Positions 1-6,802 of a stretch of DNA of 64,000 nt are shown one piece after another. Each line of letters begins with the position of its first letter. The stretch's first letter is position 1. This DNA comes from Merdivicinus sp050943495 (GTDB lineage: Bacteria > Bacillota > Clostridia > Oscillospirales > Ruminococcaceae), in NCBI GenBank assembly GCA_050943495.1, contig JBMNPH010000003.1:1-64000 (forward strand), in the 5' to 3' direction. Made by a program: the position numbers and the translations under genes. The notes beneath the pieces are model-generated. The model worked only from the letters and a program-made list of their open reading frames with translations, searched no databases and was not told where the DNA came from.

Positions 1-165
1 CTTTTTTATGAATCCTTCCCAGTGCGCATACAGAAGCAGAATTATTGATTTTCCTATAATATCTTTGGTTTCGGCAGAATTAAGAATCATAAGTAGCTGA
101 GAAATCTCCATCTTTCTCCATGCCAGATCTTTTTCCAAGAAATCCTGAAATTCTTCAATCCGCAT
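1..165 (-). CDS. HEPN-domain protein, MAE_28990/MAE_18760-like (partial, 5' end only)
   Basis: The first 55 codons of a minus-strand gene run off the left edge. I read them directly: ATG at 165, preceded by GGGAG about ten bases upstream. The segment has the pattern LAWRKME near residues 14-20 and LLLYAHWEGF near residues 43-52. This matches the N-terminus of the MAE_28990/MAE_18760 HEPN-like nuclease family, whose members often sit beside DUF262 genes. The start overlaps the 3' end of the DUF262 gene by 11 bases, which suggests one mRNA and coupled translation. HEPN proteins are commonly RNases in defence or toxin-antitoxin systems; that role is inferred here. The catalytic RxxxxH motif would lie outside the window, so activity cannot be judged. 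Confidence 0.72.
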   Translation of the reverse strand, partial: MRIEEFQDFLEKDLAWRKMEISQLLMILNSAETKDIIGKSIILLLYAHWEGFIKK

Positions 166-1234
166 TTGAAAAGTACTCCCTTGAGAAATCGTTTAATCCT
201 TTAAATCTATTAATAACTCTTGTGCCTCGCTCTGCATATTCTTTAAATTTTGCCTCAGAGTAAAGAGCTTTGATTTTACTCATAACATCCTGATTTTGTA
301 ATGCATCAAGGTTCTCAGCAATACCCACTAAAATTGCTTCAAAACTAGTATTTGAAAATGGTCCTTCAAATTTATCTTTCTCAGCACTGTATTTTTTAAA
401 TACATTTTCACCTATTTTTTTCGCAAGGAAATCAAATGTTCTCTTAAACACTTCGATTTCTGCATCAATATCAAATTCTGCATCTCCAATAAGCAAAGCT
501 ATTTCATGATCTAGGAAATGAGAAAGTTTTTCCGTTGCTGGATTGTAAGCTGAATAATCCACTTTGTTTCGTTTTGCAATTAGATAGCGGACAATTAACT
601 CCATGTGATATTCAACTTTTAACTTTTCATCTGTAATAGTCAGGCATTTTCTGAATGAAGTATAATCTTTCAGCTTATTGATCTTTTCGTAATATGACTC
701 GTTAAGCATTATAATTAAACAGTTTCGAATTTCCTGACTCTCCAGTGAAACACCACCAGTGTTTAAGCGCTGAAATAACTCGTATTGAGATTCAATGCTG
801 TTTTCGGTCAAGATGATATTCACGCCGATACGTGCGCGCTTCAGAATTCGTTTTGCATCATCCGGCATTGTTTTCCATGTTATTCCTGCAAGAGAGGGTA
901 AGTAGTTAGTCCCATCCAAAATCAAGGGGTCATAGTTAGGTAAATCTCCAACTAATTGCAGAAGCGTAGAAATGCGCTGCACACCATCAACGATATCCCA
1001 TTTTCCATCTTCCTTTTGCGCAACAAAAATTTCAGGAATAGGAATACCTATCAGAATAGATTCAATAAATCTAACTTTATGATCTTGATCCCATCTATAT
1101 AATCTTTGAAACGCCGGGTTGAGTTTTAAATCACCATCGCGATAAAGACTTATGATTTCTCCGATAGACATATCGTAGCTGTCGGTTTTTATGTTTTTAC
1201 GCTCTGTAGCTAATTCCTTCATTAAATCGCCCAT
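155..1234 (-). CDS. DUF262 (GmrS/ParB-fold) family protein
   Basis: A 359-residue protein with the hallmarks of the DUF262 domain: NPAFQRLYRW (39-48), the family motif DGVQR (83-87, usually DGQQR) and FQRLNTGG (154-161). DUF262 has a ParB/Srx-like nucleotide-binding fold and is half of the GmrSD modification-dependent restriction enzymes. The usual C-terminal DUF1524 HNH nuclease is missing, so the protein would need a partner. That partner is probably the overlapping downstream HEPN gene. The start at 1234 has AAGGTGAG upstream. Base composition is clearly more AT-rich than the core genes further right, and an integrase module lies beside it, so horizontal acquisition is likely. A defence or abortive-infection role is inference from family and context. 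Confidence 0.85.
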   Translation of the reverse strand: MGDLMKELATERKNIKTDSYDMSIGEIISLYRDGDLKLNPAFQRLYRWDQDHKVRFIESILIGIPIPEIFVAQKEDGKWDIVDGVQRISTLLQLVGDLPNYDPLILDGTNYLPSLAGITWKTMPDDAKRILKRARIGVNIILTENSIESQYELFQRLNTGGVSLESQEIRNCLIIMLNESYYEKINKLKDYTSFRKCLTITDEKLKVEYHMELIVRYLIAKRNKVDYSAYNPATEKLSHFLDHEIALLIGDAEFDIDAEIEVFKRTFDFLAKKIGENVFKKYSAEKDKFEGPFSNTSFEAILVGIAENLDALQNQDVMSKIKALYSEAKFKEYAERGTRVINRFKGLNDFSREYFSNAD

Positions 1235-1373
1235 AGTCTCACCTTATCCTTTTTTTCAAGTTGTTCAAAGAATTACTTTAATTCGGAATACAAACATATC
1301 TGTACATTCATCAGCTTTTTTTCATATTTTCGCTTCCCGCACAGAGGATTGCTTTAAAAGCTGCTATTTCGCC

Positions 1374-1718
1374 TCATCCCGCGCGATCGATTCCCGGATT
1401 GTTTCGTCCTATGCGGAAGAAAAGACACCACCAGCCACCTGACGTACTAGTGCGGCATAAACCGAATCCAGATTCAACCTTTCTACAGTAAACTGCAGTC
1501 TGCCTTCCGAAATCCACTCGATATGTGATAATGCCGGCTGACCTTAAATGCAACTTTACGCGATTCTGCCACTTCTTTATACCCAATCCATGTCTGTTCT
1601 TTTGCATGTAGGCATAGATTGAAAAACAAGCTGCAGCAATCGATACTTTATTGCCCTTTTGAATTTTTATCTGCAAATCGTTCTTAACAGTATGACTAAT
1701 ATTGTCTAAAATCTGCAT
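1374..1718 (-). pseudogene. remnant of a helicase-type gene, fused to a frameshifted fragment
   Basis: The first ~37 residues (MQILDNIS..., then KVSIAAACFSIYAY) resemble the conserved N-terminus of large SNF2/DEAD-type helicases carried on Firmicutes integrative elements. The similarity stops abruptly near 1607, and the next ~75 residues in this frame look non-native, rich in W, C and R. In another minus-strand frame the same DNA reads RLNLDSVYAALVRQ followed by ESIARDEAK. That resembles the C-terminal region of the small DUF4391-like proteins often found beside such helicases, but it is interrupted by stops. The simplest reading is a deletion scar joining two genes of a lost helicase/restriction island. 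The family assignments are from memory of motifs and are tentative. Confidence 0.5.
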
Positions 1719-1767
1719 CGTAACACCCCGTGACTACTTCCAATTATAGTTTAGCATCTCTATTTTG

Positions 1768-2271
1768 TCATCTATCTTCTGTACTAAGCGGCCAGCAAAT
1801 TTTCCATTCAAAGTACTGTTCCTGGGAAATCGACCCATTCCGAAGCAAGGTCTGAATTTTCGCCCAGTCACGCAAAAAATCATCCAGTATCGTAAAGTCA
1901 AACCACATTGCGATAGGGGGACGTGCGGGCCATAGATCGTTGTCATCATAATGCAAAGAAAAACCAGGATTTGCGTTATACATCATTCCGCTGCGTTCCG
2001 TTTCCGCCAACTTAATGATCCCCGGAAGTTCCTCGTCAAGCCAGAAAAGCTGTTCCAGCATCGCGACAGCCATTCCGTTATTTTCAAGCAGAGATTCCCG
2101 CGCCACCGCCAGAGCCTCTGCCATTTTTTCCAGCAGTGCCGTTTTCGGCACCCGATATCCCATCTCATACTGGGCAATCCGATTGGCAGGCAGGCCAACC
2201 GCATCGCCCAGTTCTTTTTGCGTCATTTTTCGGTGCTGACGTATGCGTTTGATCTTTTCTCCTGTAGTCAT
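1768..2271 (-). CDS. XRE-family transcriptional regulator of the element
   Basis: A 167-residue protein with an N-terminal helix-turn-helix (residues ~5-60: TTGEKIKRIRQ, MTQKELGDAVGL, NRIAQYEMGYRVP), typical of Cro/CI-type repressors. The C-terminal half ends in ISQEQYFEWK, a pattern seen in XRE regulators of Clostridia integrative elements. It is divergent from the excisionase-like/ATPase/integrase genes and shares a 200 bp control region carrying two TTTGCGAA boxes. By analogy with phage and ICE repressors it probably represses the divergent operon and itself. The start at 2271 follows a GGGAAAGAGGGG stretch. Its own promoter is TTTACA-17-TAAAAT (minus strand, 2303-2331). Confidence 0.82.
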   Translation of the reverse strand: MTTGEKIKRIRQHRKMTQKELGDAVGLPANRIAQYEMGYRVPKTALLEKMAEALAVARESLLENNGMAVAMLEQLFWLDEELPGIIKLAETERSGMMYNANPGFSLHYDDNDLWPARPPIAMWFDFTILDDFLRDWAKIQTLLRNGSISQEQYFEWKICWPLSTEDR

Positions 2272-2302
2272 GGCAGTACCCCTCTTTCCCTTTATACCCT
2301 CT

Positions 2303-2408
2303 ATTTTACCCTGATTTTCCTGATTTGTAAAGAGAAAATTAACTTTTTTGCGAAATCTATTGACAATTCATTTTGGAAGGGTTAGAATGTAATTAACAAA
2401 TTTGCGAA
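2303..2408. promoter_or_regulatory. divergent promoters with repeated TTTGCGAA operator candidates
   Basis: The minus-strand promoter has TTTACA at 2326-2331 and TAAAAT at 2303-2308, 17 bp apart, and faces the XRE gene. The plus-strand promoter has TTGACA at 2360-2365 and TAGAAT at 2383-2388, 17 bp apart, and faces the HTH/ATPase genes. TTTGCGAA occurs at 2347-2354, between the two -35 boxes, and again at 2401-2408, just past the plus-strand -10. Copies at these two positions could let the XRE protein block the rightward promoter. The operator role is inferred. Confidence 0.6.
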
Positions 2409-2434
2409 TATAGAAAGGAGATGCCCCGCCTAGT

Positions 2435-2482
2435 ATGACTGGCGGCCAGCAAATCAAAATCAAAAAAGAAGGTGGTCAATGA
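2435..2482 (+). CDS. 15-codon leader ORF coupled to the HTH gene
   Basis: ATG at 2435 opens a 15-codon frame beginning MTGGQQ and ending in a TGA that overlaps the next gene's ATG (ATGA at 2479-2482). GGAG lies upstream at 2417-2420, rather far away. An even shorter frame (MPRLV) starts at 2421. These may be leader peptides that couple translation of the excisionase-like gene, or chance frames. No function can be assigned. Confidence 0.25.
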   Translation: MTGGQQIKIKKEGGQ

Positions 2483-2712
2483 AACAGAATGACTTTCAGG
2501 CATTGTATACCCTGATGTTTGCCGAGTATCCGGACATCGTAACTGTTCGAGATCTGCAAACCATGCTGGGGATCAGCCGACACACAGCGTATGACCTGCT
2601 GAACGACAACGAAATCCGCGGAATCAAGCTGGGCAACGCCTACAAAATCCCGAAAATCAACGTGATCCGCTATGTACTGGAAAACGGCGTATTGGAGGCG
2701 TCCCATGCTTAA
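2479..2712 (+). CDS. excisionase-like helix-turn-helix protein
   Basis: A 77-residue protein with a MerR/excisionase-type winged HTH: VTVRDLQTMLGISRHTAYDL (22-41) followed by the wing strand GIKLGNAYKIPK. Small proteins of this kind encoded before a RepA-like ATPase and a tyrosine integrase usually act as recombination directionality factors or as element transcriptional regulators. The start is supported by AAGAAGGTGG ahead of the ATG. It lies in the same rightward transcription unit as the ATPase. Which of the two roles applies cannot be told from sequence. Confidence 0.75.
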   Translation: MKQNDFQALYTLMFAEYPDIVTVRDLQTMLGISRHTAYDLLNDNEIRGIKLGNAYKIPKINVIRYVLENGVLEASHA

Positions 2713-2854
2713 CGGCCTCCGCGCCTGTTCCCGCTTTTCCGCCCCATGTGGGCGGGGAAACGGGGAAGGATGTTTCCCGTTCTACCCAACACAACCGCTG
2801 TCCGCCCCGTCCTGCGGCGTTTGCGGGCATCTATACAACTGAAAGGATGATGCA

Positions 2855-3910
2855 ATGAACAAAACCGAACCCATTGATGCGGAAACTCTCCTTGCAACAC
2901 CTTTGCCGCCGGTGCGGTGGCTGATTCCAGGACTATTGCCTGCTGGACTTTCGCTGCTGGCCGGTGCCAGCAAAGCCGGAAAAAGCTGGCTTTGTCTTTG
3001 GCTCTGCTTGCAGCTTGCCCAGGGCAGTGAAATCTGGAACCGTCCCACCCAGCCTCAAACGGTTCTTTACCTTTGCCTAGAAGATACCCTGGCCCGTATC
3101 CAGACCCGGCTGTTTCGACTGACCGGCGATGTTGTTCCCAGCCGGTTATACTGTCAAACCCAATGCGGCTGTATCGGGGAAGGTCTGGAACTGCAAATCG
3201 AAAAATTCCTGTTCCGACATCCGGAAACCGGTCTAGTGGTCATCGACACCCTGCAAAAGGTGCGGCCTGCCGAAAGTAACACCAGCGCCTATGCCGGGGA
3301 CTATCAGGATATGAGTGCTCTGAAAACTCTGGCCGATTCCCATAATATTGCCCTTTTGCTTGTACATCATCTGCGGAAACAAGGGGCTGTCGATCCCTTC
3401 CAGCAGATTTCCGGTTCCAATGGTCTGATGGGGGCGGCGGATACCATTCTGCTGCTTCAACGCCAGCGAATGAGCAATACCGCCAAGCTTCTGGTAACAG
3501 GCCGGGATATGGACAGCCGCACGTTGCACCTGCAATCCGAGGACTGCATCTGGCAGCTTCTGGAAGAAGAAACCCAGGAAGAACAGGCAGAGAAAACGGT
3601 TCCGCCGTATCTTTGGCAGATCGCTGACTTTTTGCAGAAGCAAGGCTGTTGGCAGGGAACGGCAACCGAACTGCTTACCGCCGCCGGAATTCAGGACATA
3701 CAGCCCAATCAGTTCACCCGCAAACTGGTGGAACATTACTACACCGTGTTCGCCCCGCGGAATATCCGGTACGAAAGCCGCCGCACAGCCAGTATGCGGC
3801 AGATGATATTCGCTTGTGACGATTGTGACGGTCATGACGATGATTCCGCCACACCCTCCGCCGTCACCGGTATCCCGGAAGGATCGTCATCATTGTCATC
3901 ACCGTCATAA
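2855..3910 (+). CDS. RepA-like AAA ATPase/helicase of an integrative element
   Basis: A 351-residue RecA-fold ATPase. Walker A is GASKAGKS (37-44), Walker B is GLVVID (126-131), and LLLVHHLRKQG near residue 165 is the sensor-like strand typical of RepA/AAA_25 proteins. These replicative hexameric helicases occur on plasmids and on small integrative elements of Firmicutes, often between an excisionase gene and an integrase gene, as here. The C-terminal ~25 residues are low complexity (Asp-rich, then Ser/Pro-rich). GAAAGGATG precedes the start at 2855. Base composition is GC-richer than the DUF262 region to the left, so the module and its flank have different origins. A role in element replication or maintenance is inferred. 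Confidence 0.82.
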   Translation: MNKTEPIDAETLLATPLPPVRWLIPGLLPAGLSLLAGASKAGKSWLCLWLCLQLAQGSEIWNRPTQPQTVLYLCLEDTLARIQTRLFRLTGDVVPSRLYCQTQCGCIGEGLELQIEKFLFRHPETGLVVIDTLQKVRPAESNTSAYAGDYQDMSALKTLADSHNIALLLVHHLRKQGAVDPFQQISGSNGLMGAADTILLLQRQRMSNTAKLLVTGRDMDSRTLHLQSEDCIWQLLEEETQEEQAEKTVPPYLWQIADFLQKQGCWQGTATELLTAAGIQDIQPNQFTRKLVEHYYTVFAPRNIRYESRRTASMRQMIFACDDCDGHDDDSATPSAVTGIPEGSSSLSSPS

Positions 3911-3913
3911 AAA

Positions 3914-3978
3914 GGCTATCCGTCTGGATAGCCAAACCAGATCAGACCACCTCAACAGGCTATCCATGCGGATAGCCT
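3914..3978. repeat. twin hairpins with identical 8-bp stems
   Basis: GGCTATCC-gtct-GGATAGCC at 3914-3933 and AGGCTATCC-atgc-GGATAGCCT at 3957-3978 share the same 8-bp inverted arms and both have 4-base loops. They begin immediately after the ATPase stop codon. No strong T-run follows either, so simple terminators are not convincing. They could be protein-binding sites (origin or transfer-related) or mRNA stabilising hairpins. Confidence 0.6.
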
Positions 3979-4305
3979 GGGTGCTGATACAACATAAGAC
4001 AGCAAAATATATCGATTCATTTTTGATTCTATGATTTTCTGATAAATGGACATAGGATTTCATAAAAACGGCACCGAATCTGCGGATCTTTGCCGGTAAC
4101 GGTATTGCAAGCATAGCGCGATGATATCCATCGCGCCCAAGCTGAGGGAACCCCAGACCCCCGGCGCAGGCTATGCCCGGTCAATTCGTACCCAATTCCA
4201 GGGGAAATCCTTGTGCAGCATGGTGATAGCTTTCGAACAGGTTTTTGGGTATGCTTATGTGGAACCCGGAGAAATCACGATTTCAAAGTCAAAGGAGAGA
4301 TGCCT
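3979..4305 (+). other. non-coding spacer upstream of the integrase, with one hairpin
   Basis: About 330 bases separate the twin hairpins from the integrase start. A perfect inverted repeat GCGCGATG-atatc-CATCGCGC lies at 4116-4136. No convincing gene is present: an open frame reaches back to 4213 in the integrase frame, but AAAGGAG at 4292-4298 places the real start at 4306. The hairpin may end ATPase transcription, or regulate the integrase. Confidence 0.45.
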
Positions 4306-5493
4306 ATGGTAGCAGGCCGACTGCAGGAGAAAAACGGATATTTTTACATGGTGCTCAGTTACACCACAGCAGACGGAAAACGGAAACAGCCCTGGGTGGC
4401 AACCGGGTTGCCGGTCAAGGGCAACAAGAAAAAGGCAGAACAGATGCTGCGTGATCTGCGTAAAAGCTATGTCCCACCCAAAGCAGAAAGAAAGGGCGAA
4501 CTACACCCCGACATGCTGTTCAGCGACTATATGTTGTACTGGCTCAAAATCATCCGGCCATCGGTGCAGGAAACTACCTGGTCTTCCTACTGCTTCAATA
4601 TCAAAGACCACATCGTACCCTATTTCGAGCAAACCGGTGTGACATTGGCGGGATTGCAGCCACGGCAGATTCAAAGCTATTATCTGCATGAGCTGGAAAC
4701 TCTCAAAGCCACCACTGTCCTGCGAATGCACGCCAATCTTCACAAGGCGCTGAAATATGCAGTGCGGCTGGAACTGATTCCCGGAAATCCGGTGGACAAG
4801 GTGGAACGTCCCAAACCTGAAAAGTACATAGCCGGTTATTACAACGCCGAGGAAATGGAAGAATTGTTTGAGGTAGCCAAAGGGCACAGGCTGGAACTGA
4901 TTATCCAGTTTGCCGCCTTCTATGGGCTGCGCCGGGGAGAGGTGCTGGGACTCAGATGGGAAGCGGTGGATTTTGAAGCCAACACCCTGACCATCCGCCA
5001 CATCGTCACCAGCACCAACATCGAAGGCAAACACATTCTGGTGCAGGCTGACCGAGCCAAGACCAAATCCAGCTTACGCACCTTGCCACTGGTGGAAACC
5101 TTCGCTCAGCGATTGAAAGCGCTCAAAGAACAGCAGGCATACAATGAAAAAGTCTGCGGCAACTGCTACAACCGGAAATACAAAGGCTACATCTTTGTGA
5201 ACGAAATGGGCGATCTGATTATGCCCAACACCGTCACCGAGGGTTTTGCCAAGCTGCTGGCTGACAATGGGCTGCGAAAGATTCGCTTTCATGATTTACG
5301 TCACAGTTGCGCGAGTCTTCTACTCAAGCATGGCGTCCCCATGAAACAGATTCAGGAATGGCTGGGGCACAGCGATATTTCCACCACGGCAAATATTTAC
5401 GCCCATTTGGATTCCCAGTCCAAACAACTGAGCGCCGAAACCATGGCAAATACCCTGATCCTGCCGGAAGGAGAACCTCTGAAACAGTGGTAA
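4306..5493 (+). CDS. int: tyrosine site-specific integrase
   Basis: A 395-residue tyrosine recombinase. The N-terminus (residues 1-55: GRLQEKNGYFYMVLSY, then GLPVKGNKKKAEQMLRDL) is the arm-binding AP2-like domain. Residues ~68-155 form the SAM-like core-binding domain. The catalytic residues are visible: R209 (GLRRGE), K254 (TKSSLR), H329-x-x-R332 (HDLRH), H355 (LGHSD) and Y365 (NIYAH). It should integrate and excise the module by recombination between att sites. Start chosen at 4306, eight bases after AAGGAG; the in-frame ATG at 4300 is too close to it. The nearest tRNA gene (tRNA-Ser, 6416-6506) is about 0.9 kb downstream, so it may or may not be the target. Confidence 0.93.
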   Translation: MVAGRLQEKNGYFYMVLSYTTADGKRKQPWVATGLPVKGNKKKAEQMLRDLRKSYVPPKAERKGELHPDMLFSDYMLYWLKIIRPSVQETTWSSYCFNIKDHIVPYFEQTGVTLAGLQPRQIQSYYLHELETLKATTVLRMHANLHKALKYAVRLELIPGNPVDKVERPKPEKYIAGYYNAEEMEELFEVAKGHRLELIIQFAAFYGLRRGEVLGLRWEAVDFEANTLTIRHIVTSTNIEGKHILVQADRAKTKSSLRTLPLVETFAQRLKALKEQQAYNEKVCGNCYNRKYKGYIFVNEMGDLIMPNTVTEGFAKLLADNGLRKIRFHDLRHSCASLLLKHGVPMKQIQEWLGHSDISTTANIYAHLDSQSKQLSAETMANTLILPEGEPLKQW

Positions 5494-5500
5494 AATTCCT

Positions 5501-5548
5501 GGTCTGATCTTGCATTTTTCCCCGTTTTTTGGCCTGATCTTGCATTTT
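5501..5548 (+). repeat. 30-bp-spaced direct repeat behind int (putative arm sites)
   Basis: GGTCTGATCTTGCATTTT (5501-5518) and GGCCTGATCTTGCATTTT (5531-5548) match at 17 of 18 positions and start exactly 30 bases apart, about three helical turns. They lie eight bases after the integrase stop codon. Paired direct repeats beside int are typical of integrase arm-type binding sites, so the att core may be close by. The function is inferred from position and spacing. Confidence 0.5.
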
Positions 5549-5908
5549 CGCTCATTTTGCCGAAAATCTTGTATGGCATTCGGACTTGAAAAGGGTATGA
5601 ATCCAAAGGCTGCAAACCTGAAATCCTCACGGTTTGCAGCCGCCCGAAAAGTCCCATAAACCGCGTGTTTCCGGCACTGGGTAAAAAGAGAACCTGAAAC
5701 ATATTCCGTTTCAGGTTCTGCCCAGGGAATATTATGAAAAATACAGCTTGTATCAGCGCAGGACAAAAGATAACGTACACCTGTCCAAAGGGAAATTCGC
5801 GCAAAATCGCACTACCATTTCTATCATTTAGTTCAAACCCACTTTCAGCATAAGGATGAACATTCAATAGGCAAACGAAATTAAATAAGCTACTGCGAAG
5901 TTGCCAAA
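5549..5908. other. intergenic region with two strong hairpins
   Basis: No credible gene is present; open frames across it have no family resemblance or good ribosome binding site. Two perfect inverted repeats stand out: GGCTGCAAACC/GGTTTGCAGCC (5608-5618 and 5631-5641), and AGAACCTGAAAC/GTTTCAGGTTCT (5689-5700 and 5708-5719). The second has an A-run at 5683-5688, so read on the minus strand it is a good intrinsic terminator for the acetyltransferase unit. The first could end integrase transcription. Confidence 0.5.
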
Positions 5909-6337
5909 TCACAATTTTTTCTTATAGCCTTTATTATTTGTTTGAAAACCACACGCCTCGTAAAATAGACAAGCGTCGTTTCTTTCCAACTCAGTAACCA
6001 GAATTATTTGGGAGCAATCTTTGATTCTTGCAATTTCCTCAAGTCTACTAATCAAGGCTTTTCCAATGCCGTTTCTTCTTGAATCTTGAGCGACAATCAT
6101 ATTTTCTAAAACTAAAAATGGCTTACAATTTCCGTATAAATCCTGACAGATTATTCCCATGACGGAACCAACTAACTTCTCATCTATTACTGCACTTAAC
6201 AAAATATATCTCTCGTCTTTAGAAAGTCTATCAAACTGGCTCTCCATCGCTAATATATTGGAATCCTCATTCCAAAACTGATGATATAGCATTGCCAATT
6301 GTGGCATATCTGTCCGAATCATATTTCTAATTTCCAT
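5909..6337 (-). CDS. GNAT-family N-acetyltransferase
   Basis: A 142-residue single-domain GNAT protein. Motif A is visible as VLENMIVAQDSRRNGIGKALI (residues ~76-96), where RRNGIGKA forms the acetyl-CoA pyrophosphate-binding loop. The C-terminal FYEACGFQ motif is also present. These enzymes move an acetyl group from acetyl-CoA to an amine; the substrate cannot be told. It is AT-rich like the DUF262 region and sits between the integrase and the tRNA-Ser gene, so it may be element cargo. Confidence 0.85.
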   Translation of the reverse strand: MEIRNMIRTDMPQLAMLYHQFWNEDSNILAMESQFDRLSKDERYILLSAVIDEKLVGSVMGIICQDLYGNCKPFLVLENMIVAQDSRRNGIGKALISRLEEIARIKDCSQIILVTELERNDACLFYEACGFQTNNKGYKKKL

Positions 6338-6375
6338 ACTTTTATCACCTCATAATTTTTCAACTTGAAAAATAT

Positions 6376-6414
6376 AAAAAAGATTTGATTATCTTAAAAT
6401 AATCAAATCTTTTT
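6376..6414 (-). terminator. bidirectional intrinsic terminator after tRNA-Ser
   Basis: AAAAGATTTGATTAT pairs with ATAATCAAATCTTTT across a short loop (6377-6414). The stem is A/T-rich with T-runs in both directions and abuts the encoded CCA end of the tRNA gene. Confidence 0.8.
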
Positions 6415-6415
6415 A

Positions 6416-6506
6416 TGGCGCAGATGGTGGGATTCGAACCCACGTGCCCATCTCTGGACAAAACGATTTCGAGTCGTTCTCGTTACGACCACTTCGATAC
6501 ATCTGC
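6416..6506 (-). tRNA. tRNA-Ser (anticodon CGA)
   Basis: Read on the minus strand: a 7-bp acceptor stem GCAGATG (6506-6500) with CATCTGC (6426-6420), discriminator G and an encoded CCA (6418-6416). The anticodon stem AACGA/TCGTT closes the loop CTCGAAA, giving anticodon CGA, which reads the serine codon UCG. A long variable arm, normal for tRNA-Ser, precedes the T-arm GTGGG-TTCGAAT-CCCAC. The length of 91 bases fits a class II tRNA. A terminator follows at once. Confidence 0.95.
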
Positions 6507-6582
6507 ATATGAAATTTTCAAGCACCGCTCGCAAGATCTTTGGAAAAATTCGAGAATTCGATGCAGATAACAAGAAGAAAAA

Positions 6583-6694
6583 GGGATTTGTACCCGGGGA
6601 AAAGCCCGCCGTTACGGGGTTTGGCACGGACGAAACGACCAACTCGGTACAATCTTTCGAGTCGTTCTCGTTACGACCACTTCAATATGCTTAC
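6583..6694 (-). pseudogene. decayed tRNA-Ser-like copy
   Basis: Bases 6655-6683 are identical over 29 bases to 6467-6495 of the intact tRNA-Ser gene, covering the D-arm through the anticodon loop in the same orientation. Further 3', GGGTACAAATCCC resembles the T-arm GGGTTCGAATCCC with two differences. The 3' anticodon stem no longer pairs, the variable region is expanded and the acceptor 3' strand and CCA are missing. It cannot fold as a working tRNA. It may be a failed gene duplicate or a footprint of an element that used the tRNA gene as its attachment site. Confidence 0.6.
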
Positions 6695-6767
6695 AAAAAA
6701 TCTTCTTACGAAGACTTTTATAGTATAGCACAAACAAACCCATTTGTCAAAGGATTTTTACAAAAAA

Positions 6768-6790
6768 TCCCGGAGTTCGTAACTCCGGGA
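6768..6790 (-). terminator. terminator of the pheST-ireB unit
   Basis: CCCGGAGTT-CGT-AACTCCGGG (6769-6789) is a perfect 9-bp stem. Read on the minus strand it is followed by six T residues (A-run at 6762-6767). It lies 14 bases after the ireB stop codon. Confidence 0.88.
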
Positions 6791-6802
6791 CTCTCATCTG
6801 TT

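Larger units (their letters stand above)
1768..5550. mobile_element. small integrative element core (repressor-Xis-RepA-Int)
   Basis: Gene order XRE repressor, divergent HTH/excisionase-like, RepA-like ATPase and tyrosine integrase is the usual core of small integrative elements in Clostridia. Integrase arm-site-like repeats sit at the right end. No conjugation, relaxase or phage structural genes are visible within the window. The left end is unknown: the DUF262/HEPN pair and helicase remnant could be cargo, and the element may continue beyond base 1. No flanking att repeats could be established. Confidence 0.6.

Noticed and set aside
2435..2452. MTGGQQ, identical to part of the T7 epitope tag
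   Set aside because: Six residues in a 15-codon leader frame, surrounded by natural element sequence; no vector sequence is present, so it is coincidence.
2730..2770. GC-rich inverted sequence (CCGCCC/GGGCGG) before the ATPase gene
   Set aside because: A short stem without a T-run, in GC-rich DNA; no convincing terminator or operator role.
1..5600. A conjugative element or prophage at the left end
   Set aside because: No relaxase, coupling protein, type IV secretion or phage structural genes are in view; only an integrase-RepA core is supported.
5397..5912. Minus-strand frames of 148-171 codons behind the integrase
   Set aside because: They overlap the integrase gene and both hairpins, have no good ribosome binding site and no domain resemblance.
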